Positions 1-7,934 of a stretch of DNA of 64,000 nt are shown piece after piece. The DNA comes from Streptomyces cathayae (GTDB taxonomy: Bacteria > Actinomycetota > Actinomycetes > Streptomycetales > Streptomycetaceae): assembly GCF_029760955.1 (NCBI RefSeq), contig NZ_CP121682.1, positions 310,001 through 374,000 of the forward strand, in the 5' to 3' direction. The translations under genes and the position numbers were made by a program. The notes beneath the pieces are model-generated. The model was not told where the DNA came from. It was given only the letters and a program-made list of their open reading frames with translations, and searched no databases. Every line of letters starts with the position of its first letter. Position 1 is the stretch's first letter.

Positions 1-115
1 CGAAGGAGGTGATGGCCTTGCCGTCGCTGGAGGCCACAAGGGCGAAGCGGATCTCCTGGATGCTCTCGACGAGATCGCGGAGCGCCCAGCTCACGTCGTT
101 TCCCTGTTGTGTCAT
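1..115 (-). CDS. cvnB: Roadblock/LC7 domain protein, CvnB-type (partial, C-terminus outside window)
   Basis: The N-terminal 38 residues read MTQQGNDVSWALRDLVESIQ and onwards to a VASSDGKAI segment, which is the opening of the roadblock/LC7 fold found in conservon CvnB proteins. These proteins are thought to act with a CvnA sensor kinase-like protein and a CvnD GTPase at the membrane. The ATG at 115-113 overlaps the TGA of the upstream CvnA gene by 4 bases (ATGA), so the two are translationally coupled. The rest of the gene, and the expected cvnC and cvnD, lie beyond the left edge. Family identification is from the motif and the neighbour; the paralogue number cannot be told. Confidence 0.85.
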   Translation of the reverse strand, partial: MTQQGNDVSWALRDLVESIQEIRFALVASSDGKAITSF

Positions 116-1914
116 GGGGTGTGGTCGCTCTCCTCGGTGCGGTGCTCGGTGGACTCGCGTCCTGCGGGGGTGTCACCGGTGATGGCCGCTTCGGGCGCCG
201 CGCCGGTGTCGCGTTCTCCACAATCGTGCGCCCCCGCGCCGTGTGCCGCGCCGTCGCGGCCGGCGATGTCACGTCCGGCGGTGGCGAAGGCGGCGAGGCC
301 GGCGAAGGACGCGTCCGGTGGTACGGGGGTGACGGTGCTCGGCCCGCCGCGCTCGGTCCGGCCCGTCGGCTGCGGCTCCGCCTCGGTCCGCCTGATGCTG
401 CGGCGACGGGGCAGTCCGCCGGGCGTGGTGGCCTGCGCTCCGTCGGGTTCCGGGGGCACGGTGGAGTCGGCCGGCCAGCGGTCGGCCTCCCCGTCGTCGG
501 TGACCGCGGTCCACGGCAGGACGGACGGGACGGCGGGGGCCTTCGGTGCGGGAGCGGTCGGCGCCGCGGCGGCCGTGGGCAGCCGGCTGAAGTACTTGTG
601 CGGTACGACGACCACCACCGAGGTGCCGAGCCACGGCGAGTCCGCGAAGGTGACGCGGATGCCGTAGCGGCGGGCGAGGACGCCGACGACCCTGAGGCCG
701 ATGTTCGCGTCCTCGGTGATGCCGCCGATCCCCGCGCCGGGCGCGGTGCCCGCGAGGGCGTGTTCGGCCTCGCGCTTCTTCTCCTCGCTCAGGCCCTTGC
801 CGGAGTCCTGGATCTCGATGCCGACACCGTTCGGGACCTCCTTGCCGGAGACGACCACGGGCTCGGTGGGCGGCGAGTAGCGCGCCGCGTTGTCCAGCAG
901 ATGCGCGAAGATCAGCGTGAGGTGGTCCACCAGACCACCGTCGACGCCGAGTTCGGGCAGCCGGCGCAGCTGGACACGGTGGAAGTCCTTGATCCGGCCG
1001 ATGCCGCCGCGCATCACGCTCAGCAGCCGTTGCGGCTCCTGCCACTGCCTGCCCGGCCGGTCCGAGCCGCCGAGCACGCCGACGCTGGCGGCGAGACAGT
1101 CGGCGGGACCGATCTCCTGGTCGAGTTCCATCAGGCCGCGGGCGACGACCGGGAGGCGGCCGTGCTCGCCCTGCAGCTCGTGCAGCCGGCCCCGGAGTTT
1201 GCTGGTCAGTACGTGGATGCGGTTGCCGATGCTGATGACGGCCTGTTCGGCGGAGGTGGAGCGGTCGAACTCCTCCTCGAGCGCCATCAGGGCGATCCGC
1301 AGGATCCTGCGCAGTTCGGTCTGGAGCTCGGCACCGGCCTCGGCGCTCCGGTCGACGCCCGGCAGCACGTCGTCGATGGCGTCGCCGGCGCGCAGCCGCT
1401 CGATCGCTTCCGGCAACTGCTCGTCGGCGAGCCGGGTCACCGCGGCCAGCCGGTGCGCCGACTGCTCCCGCAGGGCCTCACGCTGCTCGGCGATCCGTGC
1501 CTCGTGACCGGCGGCCTGTTCGGCCAGCCGGGCGTCGTGGCGCTCGGCCTGCTCGGCGAGCTTCGCCTCGAAGGAGTGTGCCTGGGCAGCGAGTTGGCCC
1601 TCGTGTGCCGTGTCCCGGTCGGCGAGGAGCCGTTCGTGCGCGGCGTTCTGCCCGGTGAACCGCTCCTCGTGGTCTGCCTGCGCGGCCCGGAGGGTGTGCT
1701 CCGTCCGGGCCAGTCGGGTCCGGGTGCGGAGCAACAGCCGTACGCATATCGCGCCGGCCGCCGTGGCGGCGGCACCGGCGACGGCCGTCGTTATTCGCTC
1801 CGAGCTCATGAACGTGGCGGCGACCGCCCCGCCGCCCAGGCCCAGCGGCATCAACCACCAGCTGTACCAAGCGACAGGGGGCCGCGCCGCCGGTGGCGGA
1901 GTGGCGAGTTCCAT
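112..1914 (-). CDS. cvnA: Conservon sensor kinase-like ATPase (CvnA)
   Basis: A 600-residue protein with two N-terminal membrane helices (about residues 13-35 and 39-60, around WYSWWLMPLG and AVAGAAATAAGA). A long Glu/Ala/Arg-rich coiled coil follows (about 60-180), then a helical region and a HATPase domain. N-box HLLDNAARYSPP, G1 box IQDSGKGL and the G2 region NIGLRVVGVLARRYG are visible. The C-terminal 150 residues are disordered and rich in Pro, Gly and charged residues. CvnA proteins lack a standard phosphoaccepting H-box in many cases and work with CvnB-D in a GPCR-like membrane complex. The start at 1914 was preferred over an upstream in-frame ATG at 1920 because a GAAGG lies 6 bases before it. 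Confidence 0.88.
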   Translation of the reverse strand: MELATPPPAARPPVAWYSWWLMPLGLGGGAVAATFMSSERITTAVAGAAATAAGAICVRLLLRTRTRLARTEHTLRAAQADHEERFTGQNAAHERLLADRDTAHEGQLAAQAHSFEAKLAEQAERHDARLAEQAAGHEARIAEQREALREQSAHRLAAVTRLADEQLPEAIERLRAGDAIDDVLPGVDRSAEAGAELQTELRRILRIALMALEEEFDRSTSAEQAVISIGNRIHVLTSKLRGRLHELQGEHGRLPVVARGLMELDQEIGPADCLAASVGVLGGSDRPGRQWQEPQRLLSVMRGGIGRIKDFHRVQLRRLPELGVDGGLVDHLTLIFAHLLDNAARYSPPTEPVVVSGKEVPNGVGIEIQDSGKGLSEEKKREAEHALAGTAPGAGIGGITEDANIGLRVVGVLARRYGIRVTFADSPWLGTSVVVVVPHKYFSRLPTAAAAPTAPAPKAPAVPSVLPWTAVTDDGEADRWPADSTVPPEPDGAQATTPGGLPRRRSIRRTEAEPQPTGRTERGGPSTVTPVPPDASFAGLAAFATAGRDIAGRDGAAHGAGAHDCGERDTGAAPEAAITGDTPAGRESTEHRTEESDHTP

Positions 1915-2301
1915 CTGCATCCTTCGAAGCAACACGATCGAACAGGGGGGTGTGCAAGGGATCGCACTCAGGGGTGCGGACCGCGAACGGACGCGGCGCG
2001 ATCGCTTCAACTCGCAGCGCTGCCAAGGAGCTTATCGGTTCCTGCCACAAAAGATCACGTTCGAGGGGCGGCGGAAGTGAGGGTTCCGTCACGCTCCGGA
2101 GGAGAGGTGAGGACACTCAAGTGTCCGGGCTTGCTTGGTAGTTGGGCTCAACGGCAGTCTCCGCCCGAAAGAACTTGGCCGCAATTCGAAGACATATGAC
2201 ATTCAAACATGCCCTCATCCGCCCGCCCAAGGGTAACTTGCAAGTCAGGGACCGGCGTTGGGCCGATCCCACTGTGCATGAAGCAGGCTGGAGGCGATGG
2301 C
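1915..2301. other. Divergent intergenic region between cvnA and the STAS gene
   Basis: This 387-base stretch separates the cvnA start from the STAS gene start and must hold both promoters. It contains an AT-richer patch around 2183-2215 and one perfect inverted repeat at 2111-2126, listed separately. I see no convincing small gene; open frames here lack a ribosome binding site. Confidence 0.7.
2111..2126. promoter_or_regulatory. Perfect 16-bp inverted repeat, possible operator
   Basis: GGACACT-CA-AGTGTCC has two perfect 7-base arms around a 2-base centre, the geometry of a dimeric repressor site. It lies about 200 bp from both flanking gene starts. Which protein binds it is unknown. Seen directly; the function is inference. 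Confidence 0.45.
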
Positions 2302-2685
2302 GTGGTGCGGCACCAACCTGCACCGCCTACCCGGTATCTCCGCGTCCACCAGGACCGGGGACACACCGTGCTGGAGTTCCGCGGCGAGATCGACATAGCC
2401 GCGGAGGCGGAGGTCGTCCCGCACCTCGATGCGGCGACCTCGGACCGCGAGTGCCGCATCGTGCTCGATCTGACCCGGGTCGAGTTCCTGGACGCCTCGG
2501 GTCTGCGCCTGCTGTACCGCGCCCGGCAGCGGGTGCTGGCCCAGCAGGGCCGGCTGCACCTCGTGTGCACCCACGCGCTGACCCTGCGCCTGTTGCGGAT
2601 CACCGGCCTGGCCGGGCTGCTGCCTCCTCGGCCCACCCTGGACGCGGCCCTGGAGCACCCCGGGACCACACCCGGCCCGGGGTGA
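2302..2685 (+). CDS. STAS-domain anti-anti-sigma factor
   Basis: A 127-residue STAS protein. The core reads EFRGEIDIAAEAEV, then VLDLTRVEFLDASGLRLL. This matches the SpoIIAA/RsbV signature, with the phosphorylatable Ser in DASGL (about residue 67). Proteins of this type bind an anti-sigma kinase and release a sigma factor when unphosphorylated. The GTG at 2302 was chosen because GGAGG (2290-2294) is 7 bases upstream; in-frame ATGs at 2209 and 2278 have no ribosome binding site. It stands alone with no adjacent anti-sigma gene, so its partner is elsewhere. It converges on the PRPP synthetase gene with only 12 bases between the stop codons. Confidence 0.85.
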   Translation: MVRHQPAPPTRYLRVHQDRGHTVLEFRGEIDIAAEAEVVPHLDAATSDRECRIVLDLTRVEFLDASGLRLLYRARQRVLAQQGRLHLVCTHALTLRLLRITGLAGLLPPRPTLDAALEHPGTTPGPG

Positions 2686-2697
2686 GCGTCCGGGCCG
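2673..2697. terminator. Convergent stem-loop terminator
   Basis: CGGCCCGG, a 9-base loop and CCGGGCCG form an 8-bp perfect stem that spans the STAS stop codon and ends next to the PRPP synthetase stop. It has no T-tract, which is usual in Streptomyces. It could serve both converging genes. Confidence 0.55.
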
Positions 2698-3702
2698 CTA
2701 CGCGGTCGGCGGGGCGTCGAACAAGGCGCTGACCGACTCCCCGTTGTGGATGCGGCGCACCGCCTCGGCGAGCGCCGGGGCGATGGACAGGACCCGCAGC
2801 TTGTCCGTGTGCTCGTCCGCGGGTACCGGAACGGTGTTGGTGCACACGATCTCCAGCACGTCGGGCTGCTCGCTCAGGCGTTTGAGCGCGCCGGCCGCGA
2901 ACAGGCCGTGCGTGCAGGCCACCCGAATGGAGCGCGGTCCCAACTCCCTCAGCCTGTCGAGCAGTTCGAGCACCGTGCTGCCCTTGGCGATCTCGTCGTC
3001 CAGGACGATGACGTCCCGCCCGGCCACCTCACCGATGACGGAACTGATCCGCACCCGGTCGTCGGCGAACCGCTGCTTCGCCCCGGCCGCCACCTGCGCC
3101 CCGATCAGCCGGGCGAACGCCGCCGCCTCCTTGGCGTTGCCCAGGTCGGGCGAGACGACGGTGGTGCGGCTCAGGTCGTACCGGCGGAAGTGGGCGGCCA
3201 GTTCGCGCAGTGCGTGCAGGTGGTCCACCGGCACCGAGAAGAAGCCGTGCACCTGCGGTGCGTGCAGGGTCATCGCCAGGACCCGGCTCGCGCCCGCCGC
3301 CACCAGGAGATCCGCGACCAGACGTCCGCCCATGGAGATGCGCGGGGCGTCCTTCTTGTCGGAGCGGGCGTAGGAGTAGTGCGGCATCACCACGGTGATC
3401 CGGGAGGCGGACGCCCCACGGGCCGCGTCACACATCAGGAGGAGCTCCACGAGGTGTTCCTGGACCGGTTTGACCAGGGGCTGGATCAGGAACACGTCCC
3501 GCTCGCGGCAGTTGGCCAACAGCTGCACCTCCAGGCAGTCGTTGGCGAACCGACTGGCCCGGACCGGGCTGAGCTGCACACCGAGGTGCGCGCAGACCTC
3601 CGCCGCCAGTTCCGGATGGGCACTGCCGCTGAACACGGCGATGTCTCGCACGGTCGGCTCCTCGAATGATCTGTCGGCCGGGAGCCTCATGCTACTGGCC
3701 AC
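2698..3702 (-). CDS. Ribose-phosphate pyrophosphokinase (PRPP synthetase), divergent paralogue
   Basis: A 334-residue protein with the two phosphoribosyltransferase-type domains of PRPP synthetase, which makes PRPP from ribose 5-phosphate and ATP. Seen are the N-terminal FSGSAHPELA, the ATP/flexible region HYSYARSDKKDAP (109-120), LHAPQVHGFF (147-155, canonical DLHAxQIQGFF) and the PRPP loop VLDDEIAKGST (233-243). The usual loop is VDDxIDTGGT, so the Asp-Thr-Gly-Gly part is replaced and this is probably not the housekeeping enzyme. The GTG at 3702 has GAGGG close upstream; an internal ATG at 3690 has none. It is transcribed away from the DUF4230 gene. Confidence 0.85.
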   Translation of the reverse strand: MASSMRLPADRSFEEPTVRDIAVFSGSAHPELAAEVCAHLGVQLSPVRASRFANDCLEVQLLANCRERDVFLIQPLVKPVQEHLVELLLMCDAARGASASRITVVMPHYSYARSDKKDAPRISMGGRLVADLLVAAGASRVLAMTLHAPQVHGFFSVPVDHLHALRELAAHFRRYDLSRTTVVSPDLGNAKEAAAFARLIGAQVAAGAKQRFADDRVRISSVIGEVAGRDVIVLDDEIAKGSTVLELLDRLRELGPRSIRVACTHGLFAAGALKRLSEQPDVLEIVCTNTVPVPADEHTDKLRVLSIAPALAEAVRRIHNGESVSALFDAPPTA

Positions 3703-3837
3703 GAACCCTCACCCACCCCGCCTCGCCACCACGGCGTGCGCCCCCACATGCTCCCGGCGATGTCCCCCACACCTCAACTTCCTTGTCTGTCAGGGGAAGT
3801 GGGGGGCATTCGGTCAGTAGGAAGGAGGGCCGTCACC

Positions 3838-4500
3838 ATGACGACTCCCATCAGGCGCCTCCCCGGGCGCATACCGGGCTGGGCGAAGGCACTGACCGCG
3901 GTGGTGGTGGTGCTCGCCGTACTGTTCGCCGGCGTCCGGCTCAGCCTGCTGCCGGGCCTGAAGGACCTGTTCGGCACGGAGACCCAGGACCGCTCCGGCC
4001 CCGCGCTCCTGGAGTCCATCCAGGACATCAGCCGGTACGACGCGGCGACCGGCAACTTCCAGGTCGTGGTGGACCTGGAGAAGGACACCAAGTTCCTGCC
4101 CGACGCGGTCCGCGGCAGCCGCATCCTGTACGTGGGCGCGGGCACCGTAGACGCCTATGTCGACCTCGGAAAGCTCGGCAAGGACGACGTACAGGTCGAC
4201 GAGGACCGTACGTCCGCCACCCTGCGGCTGCCGCACGCCCGTCTGGGCACTCCGGCACTCGACCCCGAGCGCTCCTACGCCGTCTCCAAGCAGCGCGGGC
4301 TGCTCGACCGTCTCGGTGACCTCTTCTCGGACAACCCCAACAGCGAGCAGGCCGTCCAGAAGCTCGCGGTACGGCACATCGGTGACGCGGCGAAGGAGAG
4401 CGGGCTGACCGCCCGCGCCGAGAGCAACACCACGGGGATGCTCGAAGGGCTGCTGCGTTCCCTGGGATTCAAGAAGGTGGAGGTCGCCTACGGCGACTGA
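3838..4500 (+). CDS. DUF4230 family membrane-anchored protein
   Basis: A 220-residue protein with one N-terminal membrane helix (about residues 15-35, LTAVVVVLAVLFAGVRLSL) followed by a soluble domain. The region LLESIQDISRYDAATGNFQVVV, continuing to YVGAGTVDAYVDL, is typical of DUF4230, whose role is unknown. The domain is expected outside the cytoplasm. The start at 3838 has a very strong GAAGGAGGG 7 bases upstream; an in-frame ATG 102 bases earlier has no such site. The gene is followed after 85 bases by the VanZ-like gene in the same direction. Confidence 0.82.
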   Translation: MTTPIRRLPGRIPGWAKALTAVVVVLAVLFAGVRLSLLPGLKDLFGTETQDRSGPALLESIQDISRYDAATGNFQVVVDLEKDTKFLPDAVRGSRILYVGAGTVDAYVDLGKLGKDDVQVDEDRTSATLRLPHARLGTPALDPERSYAVSKQRGLLDRLGDLFSDNPNSEQAVQKLAVRHIGDAAKESGLTARAESNTTGMLEGLLRSLGFKKVEVAYGD

Positions 4501-4585
4501 GCCGTACCGGCACAGGGTCGGCGTGATGGCCCCGTCACCGGGTAACTGACCGTTCCAGCACAGCAGTTGACCATAGGAGGACGGA

Positions 4586-5233
4586 ATGCCCCGTACTGCC
4601 TCACGCCGGTTCTTCGGGTGGCGCCGCACACCGGGCAGCGGTCCTGGGCCCGCACGCGGCGCCGGGGGCACAAACGGCGGGGCGCGACCGCTGCCCCTGC
4701 CCGTCCGGCTGCTCGCGATGCTGTGCGCCTTCGTCTTCATGGTCGTCTTCGCGATGATGCTGGCCCGGATCACCCTGCAGCCCTCCCCCGCCTCGGAGGC
4801 GCTGATCCACACCAATCTGCGCCCCGGCCGTTCCCTGCGGGCCTATCTCGACCAGCCCGCGCTGCGCGACGCCGTGCGCCAGGTCGGCGGCAACATCCTC
4901 CTGGGCATGCCCTTCGGTCTCCTCGCGCCGGTGGTGGCCCCGCGCACCCGCGGGTTCCTGCGCGTGCTGCTGCTGACCGGCAGCGTGATGCTCATGGTGG
5001 AGTTCGCGCAGGGGGCCATGATCACCGGACGCGCCTTCGACATCGACGACGTCATCCTGAACACCGGTGGCGCGCTGATCGGGTATCTGCTGCTCGGACG
5101 GCGGCTCAGCCGTGCCGTGCACGCGCGGAGGCCGAAGGCCGGCACGAGGCCGGACACCGAGAGGAAGGCGAAGTCCAGGGGCAGGGCCGAGCCGATGCCC
5201 GAGGCCGAGCCGAAGAGCCGGAAACGGGCGTGA
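4586..5233 (+). CDS. VanZ-like family membrane protein
   Basis: A 215-residue protein with about four membrane helices (LLAMLCAFVFMVVFAMML, a short one around NILLGMPFGLLAPV, VLLLTGSVMLMVEFAQG, and VILNTGGALIGYLLLG). The patterns GNILLGMPFGLL and ExxQ-like EFAQGAMITGRAFDIDDVILNTGG are the VanZ family hallmark. VanZ itself gives low-level teicoplanin resistance; most homologues have no assigned role. AGGAGG lies 6 bases before the ATG. The C-terminal 50 residues are a charged, basic tail. It probably shares a transcript with the preceding DUF4230 gene. Confidence 0.85.
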   Translation: MPRTASRRFFGWRRTPGSGPGPARGAGGTNGGARPLPLPVRLLAMLCAFVFMVVFAMMLARITLQPSPASEALIHTNLRPGRSLRAYLDQPALRDAVRQVGGNILLGMPFGLLAPVVAPRTRGFLRVLLLTGSVMLMVEFAQGAMITGRAFDIDDVILNTGGALIGYLLLGRRLSRAVHARRPKAGTRPDTERKAKSRGRAEPMPEAEPKSRKRA

Positions 5234-5297
5234 CCCGGGCGGCGCCGTCACCACCCCGGGGCTGAGGGCGTCGCTCTCCTCCTGCCCGCTCTCGCGT

Positions 5298-5537
5298 CTA
5301 CCGGCGAACGGTCCAGGTGAACTTGTCCCCTCCTACCCAGCGCACCGTGTCCGGGTCGTCGAGATCATGGACCGTGATCCCGAACGCGGCGGCGGCCAGC
5401 AGTACATCGGTGATCGCTCTTGCCTCGCCGATCACTTCTCCGTCGATCTCCACGATCCGGAACGGCGGCGTACCGGGCTGCACGCCGAGCACCATGATCC
5501 GTGGATGGGTCACGTACAGGCTCCCGCTTTCCGTCAT
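5298..5537 (-). CDS. Small conserved hypothetical protein
   Basis: A 79-residue protein beginning MTESGSLYVTHPRIMVLGVQ. It has an alternating hydrophobic pattern that suggests a small beta-rich fold (IMVLGV, FRIVEIDGEVIGEA, AITDVLLAAAAFGITVHDLDD). No membrane helix or signal peptide is seen. Reading frame, composition and codon use fit a real gene, and it ends convergently with the VanZ-like gene. I do not recognise a family with certainty. Confidence 0.65.
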   Translation of the reverse strand: MTESGSLYVTHPRIMVLGVQPGTPPFRIVEIDGEVIGEARAITDVLLAAAAFGITVHDLDDPDTVRWVGGDKFTWTVRR

Positions 5538-5732
5538 GTATCACAGGGTAGGCCGCAAACCGGACGAACGCGGGTTCGGTGATTCACCCGGCAGTCGGGA
5601 AACCGACAGCCGGACCCGGGAACCCCGGAGCACCGGCCCCGACGCGTACGCACCGGGCGGCCCGACGCAGGTCGGGGGAGGGGCCCGACCTGCGGGCCCT
5701 CGGCCGCGTCCGCACCCAGGAGCGCGACTCGG

Positions 5733-5748
5733 GGTGATGCGCATCACC
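5733..5748. promoter_or_regulatory. Perfect 16-bp palindrome with CRP-like half-sites
   Basis: GGTGATGC-GCATCACC is a perfect palindrome containing GTGA-N6-TCAC, the half-site spacing of Crp-family boxes. It lies about 195 bp upstream of the small minus-strand gene that starts at 5537. Binding by a Crp-type regulator is inference. Confidence 0.45.
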
Positions 5749-5923
5749 TCAAAACGGGCATGTGGACGGAACACCCGGAGGCCGTTCCCCGTTGAACGAG
5801 ACGTGGGTGCGGAGGGGACAGTGTCCCCGGGCCTCACCTTCCGCCCCCAGGGACGATCGTCCGGCTGAAGCCCTGTGGCGCCCTCCGCCGAGAGGCGACC
5901 GCCGTCCGCGCCCACCCCTGACC

Positions 5924-5957
5924 GCCCCGGCCGTGATTCCCCCGTCACGGCCGGGGC
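5924..5957 (-). terminator. Stem-loop terminator of the acidic protein gene
   Basis: GCCCCGGCCGTGA, an 8-base loop and TCACGGCCGGGGC form a perfect 13-bp stem. It lies 52 bases past the stop codon of the minus-strand gene at 6010-6273. It has no T-tract. The length and perfection of the stem make a terminator the simplest reading. Confidence 0.65.
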
Positions 5958-6009
5958 TTCCACTCTTCTCGCACTCCCCCGCTTCCCACCGCGCGGTTCG
6001 TGCCGCGCG

Positions 6010-6273
6010 TCAGTCGGAGGGCTCGTCCGGTACCGGCTGGTCCGGGTTGGCGGAGGCCGAGTGCGGTGCGCCCCGGCGGCCGGTCCCGGCCTCGTCCGTG
6101 TCGGGGACGTCGGGCCGCCGCTCACCGGACGCGTCCGGTTCGGCGGACTCCTCCTCATCGGCGGCGGGGGCGACCTCCCAGGGGTCCTCGCCCTCACCGG
6201 CCTGCTGGTCGGGCGGGTCCCGGGGAATGCCCTGGCCGTTCTCGCCCGGTCCTTCGTCGCGGTGGTCGGTCAT
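6010..6273 (-). CDS. Small acidic, probably disordered protein
   Basis: An 87-residue protein with many Asp, Glu, Pro and Gly residues and almost no hydrophobic core (DHRDEGPGENGQG near the start, DEEESAEPDAS in the middle). GGGAGAGG lies upstream of the ATG at 6273. Short acidic unstructured proteins like this are common in Streptomyces. No function can be assigned. It is followed by a strong terminator and preceded after 110 bases by the ROK gene on the same strand. Confidence 0.6.
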   Translation of the reverse strand: MTDHRDEGPGENGQGIPRDPPDQQAGEGEDPWEVAPAADEEESAEPDASGERRPDVPDTDEAGTGRRGAPHSASANPDQPVPDEPSD

Positions 6274-6383
6274 GGTCCTCTCCCTTCCTCCGCACACCGT
6301 CACGCACGGCCGGCGTGTACGGGCGTACGTACCGCCGTCGCTCGGGCTGCCGCGCGGGTACCTGCGCCGTGAGCTGCGAAACC

Positions 6384-7673
6384 TCAGCGCGGTGTCCGTT
6401 CCTGGAGCGCTCTGCGCCAGGCAGGCTGCGGGGCCTGCGGATCCGGGCCGGGGCGCCGTCCGCCGCGGGTGAAGAAGTCGGCGAGCGGCAGGATCGCGGC
6501 CCCGACGGTGACGGCGTCGGGGCCGAGGCTGCCCAGCTCGATCGTCACCTTCTCGGCGGGGTGGCGCAGCGCGTACGACAGGGCGTGTCTGCGCACGGCG
6601 GGCAGGAAGCGGGAGCCGAGCTGAAGGCCCGCCCAGCCGCCCATCAGGATGCGTTCCGGCTGGAAGAGGTTGATCAGGTCGGAGAGGCCGGCCCCCAGGT
6701 ACTCGGCGGTCTCCTCCAGCACCGCGAGGGCGACCGGGTCGGCGGCGGTGCCGTCGGCGGGGTAGGCGGCGGCGAGCATCGAGGTCAGCGCCGTCTCCTC
6801 GTCGGTTCCGCCGGGGCCCCGGCCGCCCTCCTCCCGCCACCGGGCGAGCAGCGACTCGGCGCCCGCGTAGGCCTCCAGGCAGCCGAGCGCGCCGCAGCGG
6901 CAACGGCGGCCCCGCACCCGTACGGTCAGGTGCCCCCACTCGACCGCGCGGCCGTGCTCCACCTCGGGCGTGACGAGGCAGGCGCCGACGCCGGAGCCGA
7001 AGAGGACGACGAGGGCGTTGCGGGCGCCTCGTCCGGCCCCGAACCACATCTCGGCCTGGCCGAGGGTCCTGGCCCCGTTGTCGATGAAGTAGCGGACGCC
7101 CTCGGGCAGGGGCGAACCGCCGCGCAGCAGGGACTCCAGCTCGATGGCGTCCCAGCCGATGGTCTGCCCGTGCACGACGGCACCCCGGTCGGCGGTGTGC
7201 TCGACGATGCCGGGGACGCCGATGCCGACACCGAGGAGCCGCTCGGGATCGAGGCCGGAGGTGGCGAGCACCTCGGTGATCCCGGCGCGGATGTGGTCGA
7301 CGATGACCTCGACCTCGTAGCGCTGCTGCTCCAGCGGGCGCTCGGCCCGGGCGAGTTCGGTGAGGGTCAGGTCGAACAGCTCGACCCGCACCCGGGTCTC
7401 GCCGACATCGACGCCGATCATGTGGCCGCTGCCCGGTACCACTCGCAGCAGGGTGCGCGGGCGGCCGCCGTCGGAGTCGACGCTGCCCGCCTCCTCGACC
7501 AGGCCGTCACCGATCAGGTCGGCGACCACATTGCTCACCGAGCCGGAACTGAGCCCGGTCACCGGGCCGAGCTCGAAGCGGCTGAGCGGGCCGTCGAAGT
7601 AGAGCCGCTGCAGTACGGCCGTACGGTTGGCCCGTCTGAGGTCGCGTACCGTGCGCCCGTTCCGCTCCGCCAT
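6384..7673 (-). CDS. ROK-family transcriptional repressor
   Basis: A 429-residue protein. Residues 1-75 form a winged helix-turn-helix (RANRTAVLQRLYFDGPLSRF, then LSSGSVSNVVADLIGDGLV). A ROK sugar-kinase-like domain follows, with MIGVDVGETRVRVEL (about 88-102), a VGIGVPGIV segment and the zinc motif CRCGALGCLEAYAG. This is the layout of NagC/XylR-type repressors, which bind a sugar or sugar phosphate. AGGAG lies 6 bases before the ATG at 7673, which I prefer to upstream in-frame starts. A 14-bp inverted repeat 78 bp upstream is probably its own operator. No sugar gene is adjacent, so the effector is unknown. Confidence 0.88.
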   Translation of the reverse strand: MAERNGRTVRDLRRANRTAVLQRLYFDGPLSRFELGPVTGLSSGSVSNVVADLIGDGLVEEAGSVDSDGGRPRTLLRVVPGSGHMIGVDVGETRVRVELFDLTLTELARAERPLEQQRYEVEVIVDHIRAGITEVLATSGLDPERLLGVGIGVPGIVEHTADRGAVVHGQTIGWDAIELESLLRGGSPLPEGVRYFIDNGARTLGQAEMWFGAGRGARNALVVLFGSGVGACLVTPEVEHGRAVEWGHLTVRVRGRRCRCGALGCLEAYAGAESLLARWREEGGRGPGGTDEETALTSMLAAAYPADGTAADPVALAVLEETAEYLGAGLSDLINLFQPERILMGGWAGLQLGSRFLPAVRRHALSYALRHPAEKVTIELGSLGPDAVTVGAAILPLADFFTRGGRRPGPDPQAPQPAWRRALQERTPR

Positions 7674-7750
7674 ATGGCTCCTCCCGAACCCCTGCCCGAC
7701 CTGCAACATACCGTCGAGGGCCGGATCGGCGCGACTTTCCCCCACCCTTA

Positions 7751-7764
7751 TTCAATGTCTTGAA
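7751..7764. promoter_or_regulatory. Inverted repeat, candidate ROK autoregulatory operator
   Basis: TTCAA-TGTC-TTGAA has perfect 5-base arms. On the minus strand the wider context reads TTAGTTCAAGACATTGAATA, AT-rich in very GC-rich DNA. It lies 78-91 bp upstream of the ROK start, in the region shared with the FBP gene. ROK/XylR-type operators have this general form. The link to the adjacent repressor is inference. Confidence 0.5.
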
Positions 7765-7934
7765 CTAACACCGTCGGCCCGCGCCGCCGCGCCACCGCCC
7801 GCGGACTCCGCCCCACGCGGACCCGCGGCGAGGTCTTCTCGGGGAAAAGCGCTGGCTCACGCTCCTTCGAGATCCTTACCCTGGGGCCGGAACCAGAGCC
7901 TAGAGGTTCAGAAAGGTCAGGCTGGGAGAGCCCC

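Larger units (their letters stand above)
5538..6009. other. 472-base intergenic region without a supported gene
   Basis: No open frame here has a ribosome binding site together with plausible amino-acid composition; the longest frames are Pro/Arg/Ser-rich shadows. The region holds a perfect CRP-like palindrome (5733-5748) and a strong stem-loop (5924-5957), both listed separately. Confidence 0.6.

Noticed and set aside
5541..6197. Possible minus-strand gene in the 5.5-6.2 kb gap
   Set aside because: The translation is Pro/Arg/Ser-rich with no hydrophobic core, has no ribosome binding site and overlaps the supported acidic protein gene and its terminator.
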